Shown one piece after another: positions 20,617 through 30,391 of a DNA stretch of 64,000 nt. How positions within the stretch are numbered: the stretch's first letter is position 1; each line of letters begins with the position of its first letter. Under the pieces are notes generated by a model. It ran no database searches and was not told the origin of the DNA. It worked only from the letters and a program-made list of their open reading frames with translations. Source of the DNA: Kitasatospora sp. NBC_00240 (GTDB taxonomy: Bacteria > Actinomycetota > Actinomycetes > Streptomycetales > Streptomycetaceae); assembly GCF_026342405.1 (NCBI RefSeq), contig NZ_JAPEMU010000001.1:6014001-6078000 (forward strand), in the 5' to 3' direction. The position numbers and the translations under genes were made by a program.

Positions 20617-21146
20617 CTCGCCCGCGGTCCCTTCTGCTGGTACTGACGCCTGGTGCCGAACGCGGGCCGCCGTCCGCCCGGCGGGCGCCGGAGGTCTGCT
20701 GCCTGCCTGCTGTCGTGCTGACCGTGCCCGGTGCCGTCGTGCCTGGTCCCGGCGGTGGGCCGGTCCCGACGGCGCCGCCGCGGCCGGTACGGACGGCCGC
20801 GCCGGCCTTTGGGCCACAAGAGTGGTCAGCTCATCCTGCCATCCATCACCGACAGTCCGCGCACGGTACCGGATTTGACGATCTTGCGATCATCGCCATG
20901 GTGGAGGCGACGGGCAGTCAGGTCAACCGCCGGCGCCCCCGGGGCGTCCTCACAGGTGGAGGCGCCGGTCGGCGGGCTCGCGGGACAGCCCCTACGGGAT
21001 GTCCCCCGGGCCCCGCGTGGCGGGCGGTCCGGACACATCGGAAACACGATCGGACACCGTTAGAGTGGCCGGAACACGGGCCCGGCAGGCTCACCGCACC
21101 GGCGGGGAGCGTCCCGCGGCGAGCGGCACGGCGAGGAGTGCGACAG
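20617..21146. other. divergent promoter region, FHA-FtsK / kinase
   Basis: About 530 bp with no convincing gene. The left 200 bp is extremely GC-rich. An AT-richer patch near 20865-20910 (GGATTTGACGATCTTGCGATCATCG) and the TTAGAGT at 21060-21066 are the best promoter candidates for the kinase side. GAGGAG at 21133-21138 is the kinase Shine-Dalgarno. Confidence 0.4.
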
Positions 21147-23132
21147 GTGCGGCCAGTCGGCAGCAAGTATCTGCTTGAGGAGACCCTCGGACGGGGGGCC
21201 ACCGGAACCGTGTGGCGTGCCCGGGTGCGCGAGGACGCCGTGGTGCCCGGCAGCGAGCCGGGGCAGCTGGTCGCGATCAAGGTGCTCCGGGAGGAGCTGG
21301 CGGCCGACCCGGACGTCGTGATGCGGTTCCTGCGGGAGCGGTCCGTCCTGGTGCGGCTCAGCCACCCCAACATCGTCCGGGTCCGCGACCTGGTGGTGGA
21401 GGGCGAGCTGCTGGCCCTGGTGATGGACCTGGTCGAGGGCCCGGACCTGTTCCACTACCTGCGCGGCAACGGGCCCTTCAGCCCGATCGCCGGCGCGCTC
21501 CTGATGGCGCAGATCGCCGACGCGCTGGCGGCCAGCCACGCCGACGGCGTGGTGCACCGCGACCTCAAGCCCGCGAACGTCCTGCTCGCCACCGTCCGGG
21601 TCGACGGAGCCGAGCAGATGCACCCGATGCTCACCGACTTCGGCATCGCCCGGCTCGCGGACTCCCCGGGGATCACCCGGACCCACGAGTTCGTCGGCAC
21701 CCCGGCGTACGTCGCGCCGGAGTCCGCGGGCGGCCGGCCGCAGACCTCGGCGGTGGACGTCTACGGCGCCGGGATCATGCTGTTCGAGCTGGTCACCGGC
21801 CGTCCGCCGTTCCAGGGCGACGGCCCGCTGGCGATCCTGCAGGCGCACCTCGCACAGGAACCGCAGCGCCCCTCGACCATGCCCGAACCGCTCTGGACGG
21901 TGATCGAGCGCTGCCTGCGCAAGGACCCGGCGCAGCGCCCGAGCGCCACCTCGCTGGCCCGCGCGCTGCGGGTGGTCGCGGCCGGGATCGGCGTGCACGC
22001 CTCCCCGGCGGCGGTGGACGAGGCCCTCGCGGTCGGCGCCCTGCTGCTGCCGGACCCGCAGCCCGCCCCGGTGACCGGCGGGGACGTCACGGTGCCCGGC
22101 CTGCCGGGCGCGCCCGCCGCGCCGTTCCTGCCGCCGCCGGTGCCGGCCGGGTCGGCCGACGCCACCCAGGTGCTGCCGGCCGGGGCGTTCGGCCCCGCCG
22201 GCGACGGCGGCTCGGCGGCCACCCAGCTGCTGCCGCCCGCCGGGGCGTACGGGGCGGGGGACCGCACCCGGATGATGCCGCCGCTGGAGCCCCCGGCCCC
22301 GCCGGCCGGGCCGCCCGCGCCGGAGAGCCCGCACCCGTGGCAGACCCAGCTGCGCGCCGCCCGTGACCGCAACCAGCAGACCGAGATCGGCTACCTCGAC
22401 CCGGAGGAGCTGCAGGCGCCCCAGGTCGCGCCGCAGCCCTACCAGGCCGGCCGCCAGCAGCAGCCGCCGCCGGGCGGCTACGGTCCCCCGCCGGGCCAGG
22501 GGCAGCAGCAGGGCCACGGGCAGGACCCGCGCCAGGGAGGCGGGCAGGGGCGCCCGCAGGGCGGCTACGCCCAGCGCCCGCCGGTGGCGCCCCCGCCCTA
22601 CCAGGCGTACCAGCCGGGCCGCCCGCCGCAGGGCGGGCAGCAGCAGCCTCAGCAGTACCAGCAGCAGTACCAGCAGCCCCAGCAGTACCAGCAGCCCCAG
22701 GGCCCCCAGCAGGGCCGGCCGCAGGGGGCCGGCCGGCAGGACGCCGGACGGCAGCAGTCCCGGCCGCCGCAGGGGGGCGGCTACCAGGCCGCGCCGCAGG
22801 GCGGTCAGGGCGCGTACCCGCCGGCCCCGCCCGCGGTGCCGCGCCGGGCCGAGCCGCCGGCCCCGCAGCGGCGGGAGCCGCCGGCCCGCCGGGAGCCCCC
22901 GGTCCGCGAGCCGGCTCCGGAGCGGGAGCCGCGCCGGCGCAGCCGCAACCGGATGTACATCCCGGGCCTCGGCTGCCTCAAGGGCTGCCTGATGGTGCTG
23001 GTGGTGCTCGCGCTGGGCGCGGCCGCGCTGTGGAACTTCACCCCGCTGCCCGAGTACTGGGCGGACGTCCAGACCTGGTTCGCGGACGCCAGCGACTGGG
23101 TCAGCACCACCTGGAAGTCGTTCGGCGGCTGA
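21147..23132 (+). CDS. membrane Ser/Thr protein kinase with Pro/Gln-rich linker
   Basis: 661 aa. An N-terminal kinase domain (about 8-275): glycine loop LGRGATGTVW, VAIKVL lysine, catalytic VHRDLKPANVLL, DFG in LTDFGIARL and a GTPAYVAPE activation segment. A ~330-residue linker follows, rich in Pro, Gln, Gly and Tyr, with repeated QQYQQPQ units. Near the C-terminus a basic RRRSRNR precedes one membrane helix (CLMVLVVLALGAAALW) and a short outer tail (~30 aa). There are no PASTA repeats. GTG at 21147 is selected by GAGGAG 8 nt upstream; a GTG at 21138 lies too close to that signal. Probable partner of the adjacent kinase and of the FHA protein. Confidence 0.92.
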   Translation: MRPVGSKYLLEETLGRGATGTVWRARVREDAVVPGSEPGQLVAIKVLREELAADPDVVMRFLRERSVLVRLSHPNIVRVRDLVVEGELLALVMDLVEGPDLFHYLRGNGPFSPIAGALLMAQIADALAASHADGVVHRDLKPANVLLATVRVDGAEQMHPMLTDFGIARLADSPGITRTHEFVGTPAYVAPESAGGRPQTSAVDVYGAGIMLFELVTGRPPFQGDGPLAILQAHLAQEPQRPSTMPEPLWTVIERCLRKDPAQRPSATSLARALRVVAAGIGVHASPAAVDEALAVGALLLPDPQPAPVTGGDVTVPGLPGAPAAPFLPPPVPAGSADATQVLPAGAFGPAGDGGSAATQLLPPAGAYGAGDRTRMMPPLEPPAPPAGPPAPESPHPWQTQLRAARDRNQQTEIGYLDPEELQAPQVAPQPYQAGRQQQPPPGGYGPPPGQGQQQGHGQDPRQGGGQGRPQGGYAQRPPVAPPPYQAYQPGRPPQGGQQQPQQYQQQYQQPQQYQQPQGPQQGRPQGAGRQDAGRQQSRPPQGGGYQAAPQGGQGAYPPAPPAVPRRAEPPAPQRREPPARREPPVREPAPEREPRRRSRNRMYIPGLGCLKGCLMVLVVLALGAAALWNFTPLPEYWADVQTWFADASDWVSTTWKSFGG

Positions 23133-23453
23133 CCGGGCGCGCCCGGTCGTCCCGCGGCTCCTCCCGGCTCCGTCCCGCCGCTTCTCCCGGCTCCGTCCCG
23201 CGCCGTCCGGCTCCTCCCGGCGGCGCCGGGACGTGGGCCGGGACACCGGCGGGGAACGGTTCGTGGGCCGTCCGGGAAACACCCGGCATTGCCGACATGT
23301 CGACACTTCACGATATTTCCCGCCAAGTACCGCCTGCCGGAACGCCCGCGGCGTCCCCCGGCGGCGGTCCGGGCGCGTAGGTTGGTCGCTGACGCACCGA
23401 CCTACCGAGCGCACAGCGTCCCTCCGTGCGCTCCCGCCGCCCACGGAGCAGCA
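23133..23453 (+). other. intergenic region between the two kinase genes
   Basis: The left part contains repeated GGCTCC(T/G)CCCGG motifs (CGGCTCCTCCCGGCTCCGTCCCG, three partial copies at about 23155-23222). The right part has an AT-rich patch (CACTTCACGATATTTCCCGCC near 23306-23326) and TAGGTT at 23377-23382, a possible -10 box for kinase 2. No gene seen. Confidence 0.4.
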
Positions 23454-24758
23454 TTGGCACGCAAGATCGGCAGCCGGTACACCGTCCACCAGGTGATCGG
23501 CCGGGGCTCGGCCGGGACGGTCTGGCTCGGCGAAGGCCCGGACGGCCCGGTGGCGGTCAAGCTGCTGCGCGAGGACCTGGCCTCCGACCAGGTGCTCGTC
23601 GGCCGCTTCGTCCAGGAGCGGGCCGCCCTCACCGGCCTCGACCACCCCCGGGTGGTCGGCGTGCGCGACATGGTCGTGGACGGCGACGACCTGGCCCTGG
23701 TGATGGAGCTCGTGCAGGGCACCGACCTGCGCTCCCGGCTGGAGCGCGACGGCGTGCTGCCGCCGCAGGCCGCCGTCTCGGTGATCGCCGACGTCGCCGA
23801 CGGCCTGGCCGCCGCCCACGCCGCCGGGATCGTCCACCGGGACGTCAAGCCGGAGAACGTCCTGCTCGACCTCGCGGCCCCGCCCGGCCCCGGCGGCGCC
23901 CCGCGCGCCAAGCTCACCGACTTCGGCATCGCCCGGCTGGTCGACGCGCCGCGCCGGACCAGGGCGACCCGGATCATCGGCACCCCGGACTACCTCGCTC
24001 CGGAGATCATCGAGGGCCTGGAGCCGCGCGCGGCCGTCGACATCTACGCCCTGGCGACCGTCCTGTACGAGCTGCTGGCCGGCTTCACGCCGTTCGGCGG
24101 CGGGCACACCGGCGCGGTGCTGCGCCGGCACGTGACCGAGAGCGTGCCGCCCGTCCCGGGCCTGCCGGACGGCCTGTGGCGGATCATCGCCGAGTGCCTG
24201 GCCAAGGCCCCCGCCTCCCGGCTGCGGGCCGCCGAGCTGGCCGAGCGGCTGCGCGAGCAGCTGCCCGCGCTGGCCGGCCTGCCCGGCATCGTGGTGCCCG
24301 CCCAGGGCCGGGCGCCGGTGGAGGAGGCGCTGACGCCCGCCGAGGCGGTGTACGCGGAGGTGGACGCCGGCCCGGGCACCCACAAGCGCCGGCGCGGCCC
24401 CGCCGTCCCGCTGGTGCCGGGGCCGTCCCCCGACTCCACCCGGGACACCCACACCAGCCTGCGCCGGCCGTCCCCGCAGGAGCTCGCCTCGTACGCCGCC
24501 GAGTCCCGGGCCCAGCGCACCGCGGCCACCCCCGCCGGGCACCGCAAGGGGCGCCGCGCGCTGGTCCGCCGGCGCCGGCTGCTGGCCGTGCTGCTGGCCG
24601 TGGTGCTGCTGCTGGCGGGCGCCGCCGCGGCCTGGACGGCCTTCGCCGCCGAGCCCCCCGCGGGGCCGGGCCCGGGGCCGGGAGTGGGCGCCGGAACGCA
24701 TGCGGGAGTGCGGCCGGGAGGCCCGCAGCCCCCGGTGTCGCCGAACGCCCCCCGCTAA
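23454..24758 (+). CDS. membrane Ser/Thr protein kinase
   Basis: 434 aa. The kinase domain covers about residues 7-265: IGRGSAGTVWLG, VAVKLL, IVHRDVKPENVLLD, LTDFGIARL, IIGTPDYLAPEI. A basic stretch (RKGRRALVRRRR) precedes a membrane helix (LLAVLLAVVLLLAGAAAAW) and a short Pro/Gly-rich outer tail. TTG at 23454 is chosen: GGAG at 23445-23448 is 5 nt upstream and the protein then starts LARKIGSRYTVHQVIG, the normal beginning for this kinase group. It lies just upstream of prfB, which has its own leaderless promoter. Confidence 0.92.
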   Translation: MARKIGSRYTVHQVIGRGSAGTVWLGEGPDGPVAVKLLREDLASDQVLVGRFVQERAALTGLDHPRVVGVRDMVVDGDDLALVMELVQGTDLRSRLERDGVLPPQAAVSVIADVADGLAAAHAAGIVHRDVKPENVLLDLAAPPGPGGAPRAKLTDFGIARLVDAPRRTRATRIIGTPDYLAPEIIEGLEPRAAVDIYALATVLYELLAGFTPFGGGHTGAVLRRHVTESVPPVPGLPDGLWRIIAECLAKAPASRLRAAELAERLREQLPALAGLPGIVVPAQGRAPVEEALTPAEAVYAEVDAGPGTHKRRRGPAVPLVPGPSPDSTRDTHTSLRRPSPQELASYAAESRAQRTAATPAGHRKGRRALVRRRRLLAVLLAVVLLLAGAAAAWTAFAAEPPAGPGPGPGVGAGTHAGVRPGGPQPPVSPNAPR

Positions 24759-24762
24759 CCAT

Positions 24763-24768
24763 TAGGCT
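24763..24768 (+). promoter_or_regulatory. -10 box of leaderless prfB
   Basis: TAGGCT, a 6-nt spacer (GGTGGC), then GTG at 24775. There is no Shine-Dalgarno apart from the spacer itself. It starts only 5 bp after the kinase stop codon. Confidence 0.65.
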
Positions 24769-24774
24769 GGTGGC

Positions 24775-25884
<1,110 letters not shown>

Positions 25885-25916
25885 TGGTCCGGCCGCGGAT
25901 CCGGTCCGCGGCCGCG

Positions 25917-25955
25917 CAGGAGGGCCCCGACGGCGTCGCCGTCGGGGCCCTCCTG
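25917..25955. terminator. strong terminator after prfB
   Basis: A perfect 18-bp stem beginning CAGGAGGGCCCCGACGGC around a GTC loop. A second hairpin (GGCCGCGGA paired with TCCGCGGCC, 25891-25913) lies directly before it. Confidence 0.85.
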
Positions 25956-26076
25956 TCGGTTCGGTGTCGGGCTGCCCGTCCGGGCCGGGCGCCCTGGCCC
26001 TTTCGGGCCTGCTGTCCGGGTCTTTCGGGCGGTGCCGCCCGGGTGTTCCGGGCCGTTCTGTTCCGGGTCGGACCGG

Positions 26077-26271
26077 TCAGGCCAGCGCCTGCCGGGCGAT
26101 GAACGCCACCGCGAGCAGGCCCGCGATCAGGGCGAGCAGCATCGCCGGGGAGAGCGCGGCCAGCGGCCCCTGCTGCTCCTGCAGCCGGGCCCGGTTGGCG
26201 CGGCAGACCGGGCAGCGGCCGTCGCTCACGCGGCCGTTGCAGTTGGCGCACACCAGATGGTCGCAGGTCAT
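26077..26271 (-). CDS. small zinc-ribbon membrane protein
   Basis: 64 aa. The N-terminal half has two CxxC pairs (CDHLVCANC and CPVC), a probable zinc ribbon. The C-terminal half is one membrane helix (AMLLALIAGLLAVAFIARQ). ATG at 26271 has a strong GGAGGAG Shine-Dalgarno. A tail-anchored orientation is likely. Its function is unknown; it is convergent with prfB and divergent from ftsE. Confidence 0.8.
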   Translation of the reverse strand: MTCDHLVCANCNGRVSDGRCPVCRANRARLQEQQGPLAALSPAMLLALIAGLLAVAFIARQALA

Positions 26272-26668
26272 GCGATCTCCTCCTCGCTGCTACAGCCAAC
26301 GCACCGGACGGGGCTTTGGTTCCTTATCGTGCCCTGTACGGGGTAGCGGCCAACCGCGGCCGCTGACTCCACTCTGCCAGGTTCCGGGCGGGAAGGCCCC
26401 CGGGCTGTGAGATCGCTCGCAATTTTCGGGGTATAGCCGGACATTCTCCGCCAATTCTCCGACCGTGTCCCGGGCTGCCCTGCGGGCCCGCGGGCGCTTC
26501 GCGTATGGTCCCAAGCCGAGGGAGTGGCCTACCGCACTCCCGCCGCCCGCCCCGGGCCGGATGCCGGGGGTGGTACCGACCGAGGAACGGCGCCGCAGGG
26601 TCGCGTCCTCCGGCCCCGCTGCGCAGCTCGGGACCCGGAGGCCCGGCAGAGCAGGTCGTCATTCCACC
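26272..26668. other. divergent region upstream of ftsE
   Basis: About 400 bp with no convincing gene. An AT-richer tract (GCTCGCAATTTTCGGGGTAT, about 26415-26434) lies in the middle. The frame from 26505 upstream of ftsE is open but ends in the tiny VMQP reading frame and lacks its own signals. Confidence 0.4.
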
Positions 26669-26696
26669 TAGGATGGCCTCCGTGATGCAGCCGTGA
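26669..26696 (+). promoter_or_regulatory. ftsE promoter with leaderless mini-ORF
   Basis: The -10 box TAGGAT (26669-26674) is followed after 7 nt by GTG-ATG-CAG-CCG-TGA (26682-26696). The TGA overlaps the ftsE GTG (26693-26695) as GTGA. ftsE has no Shine-Dalgarno in this interval, so it may be translated by coupling to the 4-codon leader. Confidence 0.45.
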
Positions 26697-27382
26697 TCCG
26701 ATTCGACAACGTCTCCAAGACCTATCCCAAGCAGAACCGTCCCGCCCTGTCGGACGTCTCGCTAGAGATCGAGAAGGGCGAGTTCGTCTTCCTGGTCGGG
26801 TCCTCCGGCTCGGGGAAGTCCACCTTCCTGCGCCTGTGCCTGCGCGAGGAGCGGCCGAGCACCGGCGAGGTGCACGTCCTGGGCAAGGACCTCGGCAAGC
26901 TGTCCAACTGGAAGGTGCCGCACATGCGCCGCCAGCTGGGCACGGTCTTCCAGGACTTCCGCCTGCTCCCCAACAAGACGGTCGCGCAGAACGTGGCCTT
27001 CGCCCTCGAGGTGATCGGCAAGCCCAAGAGCGCCATCAACAAGGTGGTGCCCGAGGTGCTGGACCTGGTCGGCCTCGGCGGCAAGGAGGACCGCATGCCC
27101 GGCGAGCTCTCCGGTGGTGAGCAGCAGCGCGTGGCGATCGCCCGGGCCTTCGTCAACCGCCCGATGCTGCTGATCGCGGACGAGCCGACCGGAAACCTCG
27201 ACCCGCAGAACTCCGTCGGCATCATGAAGCTGCTCGACCGGATCAACCGGACCGGGACGACGGTACTGATGGCCACGCACGACCAGGCCATCGTCGACCA
27301 GATGCGCAAGCGCGTCATCGAGCTCGACAAGGGGCTGCTGGTCCGCGACCAGGCTCGCGGCGTCTACGGGTACCAGCACTGA
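26693..27382 (+). CDS. ftsE: FtsE, ABC-type ATPase of FtsEX
   Basis: 229 aa. The cytoplasmic ATPase pairs with membrane FtsX to control peptidoglycan hydrolases during division. Walker [10 protein letters not shown] lies at about 36-44, the signature [14 protein letters not shown] in the middle, Walker [13 protein letters not shown], and the switch His in [10 protein letters not shown]. It begins [14 protein letters not shown], as FtsE proteins do, which fixes the GTG at 26693. ftsX follows after a 58-bp gap. Confidence 0.97.
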   Translation: MIRFDNVSKTYPKQNRPALSDVSLEIEKGEFVFLVGSSGSGKSTFLRLCLREERPSTGEVHVLGKDLGKLSNWKVPHMRRQLGTVFQDFRLLPNKTVAQNVAFALEVIGKPKSAINKVVPEVLDLVGLGGKEDRMPGELSGGEQQRVAIARAFVNRPMLLIADEPTGNLDPQNSVGIMKLLDRINRTGTTVLMATHDQAIVDQMRKRVIELDKGLLVRDQARGVYGYQH

Positions 27383-27440
27383 TCCCGTAGGCCGCCGGCC
27401 CAAGTTGCCCGACCAGCCTTGACCCTGGAGTTGGATACGC

Positions 27441-28349
27441 ATGCGCGCCCAGTTCGTCCTGTCGGAGATCGGCGTCGGTCTCCGCCGCAACCTGACGATG
27501 ACCATCGCCGTCGTCGTCAGCGTCGCGCTCTCGCTCGCCCTCGCCGGAGCCAGCCTCCTCGTCCGTGACCAGGTCAACTCGATGAAGGGTTACTGGTACG
27601 ACAAGGTCGAGGTGAGCATCTACTTCTGCACCAAGGCCGACGCCGCGCACTCGCCGCAGTGCGTGAACGGCGCGGCCACCGACCAGCAGATCGCCGACGT
27701 CAAGACGGCGCTGGACAAGATGCAGGTGGTGCAGACCTCGGCGTTCGAGAACTCCGCCGACGCGTACAAGCACTGGAAGGAGATGAACCCGGACAACCCG
27801 CTCATCTCCGTCCTCGGGCCGGAGGCCATCCCGCAGTCCTGGCGGGTGAAGCTGGTCGACCCGACCAAGTACGACGTGATCCAGAGCGCCTTCGCCGGCA
27901 AGCCCGGCGTGAAGTCGGTCGAGGACCAGCGCAAGATCCTGGAGAACCTCTTCGGGCTGCTCAACGGCCTGCAGACGGCCGCCTTCGTGATCATGGTGCT
28001 GATGCTCTTCGTGGCCCTGCTGCTGATCGTCAACACCGTCCGGGTGTCGGCCTTCAGCAGGCGGCGCGAGACCGGCATCATGCGCCTGGTCGGTGCCTCG
28101 AACTTCTACGTCCAGATGCCGTTCATCGCGGAGGCCGCCTTCGCCGCGCTGCTCGGCGCGGCGATGGCCTCCGGTCTGCTGCTCGGCGGGCACTTCTTCG
28201 TCCACAGCTGGCTCGCGGACCGGGTTCAGTTCATCCACTTCATCGGGCTCTCCTCGGTGCTGGCGGTGATTCCGCTGCTGGTGGTGGTCGGTATGGGCAT
28301 GGCCGCCATCGCCGCCTTCTTCACCCTGCGCAAGTACCTCAAGGTCTGA
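27441..28349 (+). CDS. ftsX: FtsX, membrane subunit of FtsEX
   Basis: 302 aa. The N-terminal cytoplasmic tail has RAQFVLSEIGVGLRRN. TM1 follows (MTIAVVVSVALSLALAGASL), then an extracellular loop of about 120 residues with two cysteines (FCTKADAAHSPQC), and three C-terminal helices. The FtsX-fold motif NTVRVSAFSRRRETGIMRLV is present. The outer loop normally contacts a wall hydrolase activator; which one cannot be told here. ATG at 27441 has CTGGAG upstream. It is followed by a strong terminator. Confidence 0.96.
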   Translation: MRAQFVLSEIGVGLRRNLTMTIAVVVSVALSLALAGASLLVRDQVNSMKGYWYDKVEVSIYFCTKADAAHSPQCVNGAATDQQIADVKTALDKMQVVQTSAFENSADAYKHWKEMNPDNPLISVLGPEAIPQSWRVKLVDPTKYDVIQSAFAGKPGVKSVEDQRKILENLFGLLNGLQTAAFVIMVLMLFVALLLIVNTVRVSAFSRRRETGIMRLVGASNFYVQMPFIAEAAFAALLGAAMASGLLLGGHFFVHSWLADRVQFIHFIGLSSVLAVIPLLVVVGMGMAAIAAFFTLRKYLKV

Positions 28350-28372
28350 GACGCGGATCACGGCACCACCCC

Positions 28373-28411
28373 GGACGACCCCGGACGGCACTGCGCCGTC
28401 CGGGGTCGTCC
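28373..28411. terminator. terminator of ftsEX
   Basis: A perfect 17-bp stem (GGACGACCCCGGACGGC with its complement) and a 5-nt loop, 24 bp after ftsX. Confidence 0.88.
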
Positions 28412-28468
28412 CGTTCCCGGCGACCCGACCGGGCGGCCGGTTCGGCCCCCTGGCCGCGAAGCTGCGCC

Positions 28469-28474
28469 TAGACT
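28469..28474 (+). promoter_or_regulatory. -10 box of S41 protease gene
   Basis: TAGACT, 8 nt before the ATG at 28483 and without a Shine-Dalgarno, so the mRNA is probably leaderless or nearly so. Confidence 0.5.
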
Positions 28475-28482
28475 CCGATGCC

Positions 28483-29631
28483 ATGTCAGGAACTCCGCGC
28501 CACCACAGCGGTACCGTGCTGCGCCACTCGAGCACGCTCAGCCTGGTGCTGGGCGCGGTGCTGCTGGCCGGCGCCGCGACCGGGGCGTGGGGCGACCCGC
28601 CCGCCGCTCCGCCGCCGATCTCGGCCGACGCCGTCCCCGCGCCGGCCGCCGGCCAGGACCCGGCCGGCGCCGCGCTCTCCCCGCAGCAGGCCGAGGGTCT
28701 GCTGGGCGCCAACGGCGACCGCTGGGGGGCCTACTACAGCGCGCAGGAGTACGCCGACTTCAGCCAGGGCCTGGGCGGCCGCTACCTCGGCGTGGGCCTC
28801 TCGGTGGGCCGGGGGCAGGACGGCGTGACCGCGGTGTCCCAGGTGCAGGCCGAGGGGCCCGCCGCGGCGGCCGGGATCGCCCCGGGCGACCGGCTGCTGA
28901 AGGTCGGCCCGGAGCAGGCGGACCACCTGCCGGTGACCGAGGTGGTGGCCCGGCTGCGCGGGCTGGAGGGGGAGCGGAGGGTCGGCTCCAGCGTCACGCT
29001 CGCCGTGCAGCGCCGGGACGGCGAGGTCCGCGAGGTCGCCCTGCACCGGGCCCTGCTGGAGAGCCGGCAGGTCGCCGTGGACCGGACCGACGACGGGGTC
29101 GTGCGGATCGCCGTACGGGCCTTCACCAGCGGCGTGGCCGACCAGGTGCGCGCCGCCGTACGCGGCGCGCACGCCGGTGTGGTGCTCGACCTGCGCGGCA
29201 ACTCGGGCGGGCTGGTCGAGGAGGCCGTCGGCACCGCCTCGGTCTTCCTGGACGGCGGCCCGGTCGCCTCCTACCAGGAGCGCGCCGAGCGGCGCGAGCT
29301 GACCGCCGCACGCGGCGGCGACACCCGCACGCCGCTGGTGGTGCTGGTGGACGGCGGCACCATGAGCGCCGCCGAACTGCTCACCGGCGCGTTGCAGGAC
29401 CGCTGCCGCGCCGTCGTGGTGGGCGCCCGCACCTTCGGCAAGGGCACCGTGCAGCAGCCGAGCCGGCTCGCCGACGGCTCCGTCCTGGAGCTCACCGTCG
29501 GCCGCTACTACACGCCCTCCGGCCGCTCGCCGGAGGGCACCGGCCTGAACCCCGACGTGCCGGCGCCGGACGCCGCGGGCGCGCCCGCGCTGGCCCTGCG
29601 CGTCCTGGCGGGGCTGGGCCGGCAGGCGTGA
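28483..29631 (+). CDS. S41 family C-terminal processing peptidase (CtpA-like)
   Basis: 382 aa. An N-terminal hydrophobic segment (LSLVLGAVLLAGAATGAW) acts as signal anchor or signal peptide. A PDZ domain follows (GRYLGVGLSVGRGQDGV, GPAAAAGIAPGDRLLKV), then the S41 core with LRGNSGGLVEEAV, nucleophile Ser in GGTMSAAELL and the general-base Lys in GARTFGKGTVQ, i.e. a Ser-Lys dyad. It is extracytoplasmic. It lies between ftsEX and smpB; natural substrates are unknown. Confidence 0.93.
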   Translation: MSGTPRHHSGTVLRHSSTLSLVLGAVLLAGAATGAWGDPPAAPPPISADAVPAPAAGQDPAGAALSPQQAEGLLGANGDRWGAYYSAQEYADFSQGLGGRYLGVGLSVGRGQDGVTAVSQVQAEGPAAAAGIAPGDRLLKVGPEQADHLPVTEVVARLRGLEGERRVGSSVTLAVQRRDGEVREVALHRALLESRQVAVDRTDDGVVRIAVRAFTSGVADQVRAAVRGAHAGVVLDLRGNSGGLVEEAVGTASVFLDGGPVASYQERAERRELTAARGGDTRTPLVVLVDGGTMSAAELLTGALQDRCRAVVVGARTFGKGTVQQPSRLADGSVLELTVGRYYTPSGRSPEGTGLNPDVPAPDAAGAPALALRVLAGLGRQA

Positions 29632-29755
29632 GGGCCGCCGGTCGGGCCTGAGGCCCGCCGGTCGAGCGCGGGGCCCGCCGCGGGGGGCGTAACGCGGCGG
29701 GCGGGCGTAAAGGGGCTGCCGGGCGCGGCCGGGTGGTGCGAGAATGATCGGCGCT

Positions 29756-30232
29756 ATGGCAAAGGAAACCGGACACAAGCTCGTCGCGCAGAACAAGAAG
29801 GCGCGGCACGAGTACACGATTCTCGACACCTACGAGTGCGGCATGGTGCTCACCGGCACCGAGGTGAAGTCACTGCGGGAGGGCCGGGCGAACCTGGTCG
29901 ACGGGTACGCCTACATCCAGAACCACGAGGTCTGGGTCGACAACGTCTTCATCCCCGAGTACACCCAGGGGACCTGGACCAACCACTCGGCGCGGCGCAA
30001 GCGCAAGCTGCTGCTGCACCGGATGGAGATCCGGAAGATCGAGTCGAAGCTCAGCGACGCGGGCCACACCCTCGTCCCGCTCTCGCTCTACTTCAAGGAC
30101 GGGCGGGTGAAGATCGAGGTCGCGCTCGCGATCGGCAAGAAGCTGTACGACAAGCGGCAGACCCTGCGGGAGAAGCAGGACACCCGGGAGACGGCCCGCG
30201 CGGTGGCGGCGGCCCGCCGGCGCCAGAGCTGA
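29756..30232 (+). CDS. smpB: SsrA-binding protein SmpB
   Basis: 158 aa. Binds the tRNA-like part of tmRNA and delivers it to stalled ribosomes. Family features: [56 protein letters not shown], and a basic C-terminal tail. ATG at 29756 ([12 protein letters not shown]) matches the usual start; an ATG four codons upstream at 29744 is possible. Its RNA partner ssrA begins 160 bp downstream in the same direction. Confidence 0.97.
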   Translation: MAKETGHKLVAQNKKARHEYTILDTYECGMVLTGTEVKSLREGRANLVDGYAYIQNHEVWVDNVFIPEYTQGTWTNHSARRKRKLLLHRMEIRKIESKLSDAGHTLVPLSLYFKDGRVKIEVALAIGKKLYDKRQTLREKQDTRETARAVAAARRRQS

Positions 30233-30276
30233 GCCCCGCCCATCCGTCCACCACGGTCCACCCGCCCTTAATGAGC

Positions 30277-30306
30277 TGGACCGCCGACAGACCGACCGCG
30301 TACCAT
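30277..30306 (+). promoter_or_regulatory. probable ssrA promoter
   Basis: -35 TGGACC (30277-30282), 18-nt spacer, -10 TACCAT (30301-30306). It would give a precursor with about 80 nt before the mature tmRNA 5' end. Confidence 0.5.
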
Positions 30307-30391
30307 GGCTCCAGCATCACCGGGAGGGCGACCGACCGGAGCTGCGGAGCAGAAAGCTGCTCGTCGTAGTAGATGTTTGTCAAATAAACAT

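Noticed and set aside
26505-26696. A 63-aa ORF directly upstream of ftsE
   Set aside because: Its start lacks a ribosome binding site and lies upstream of the TAGGAT promoter; only its last four codons, kept as a possible mini-ORF, fall inside the transcript.
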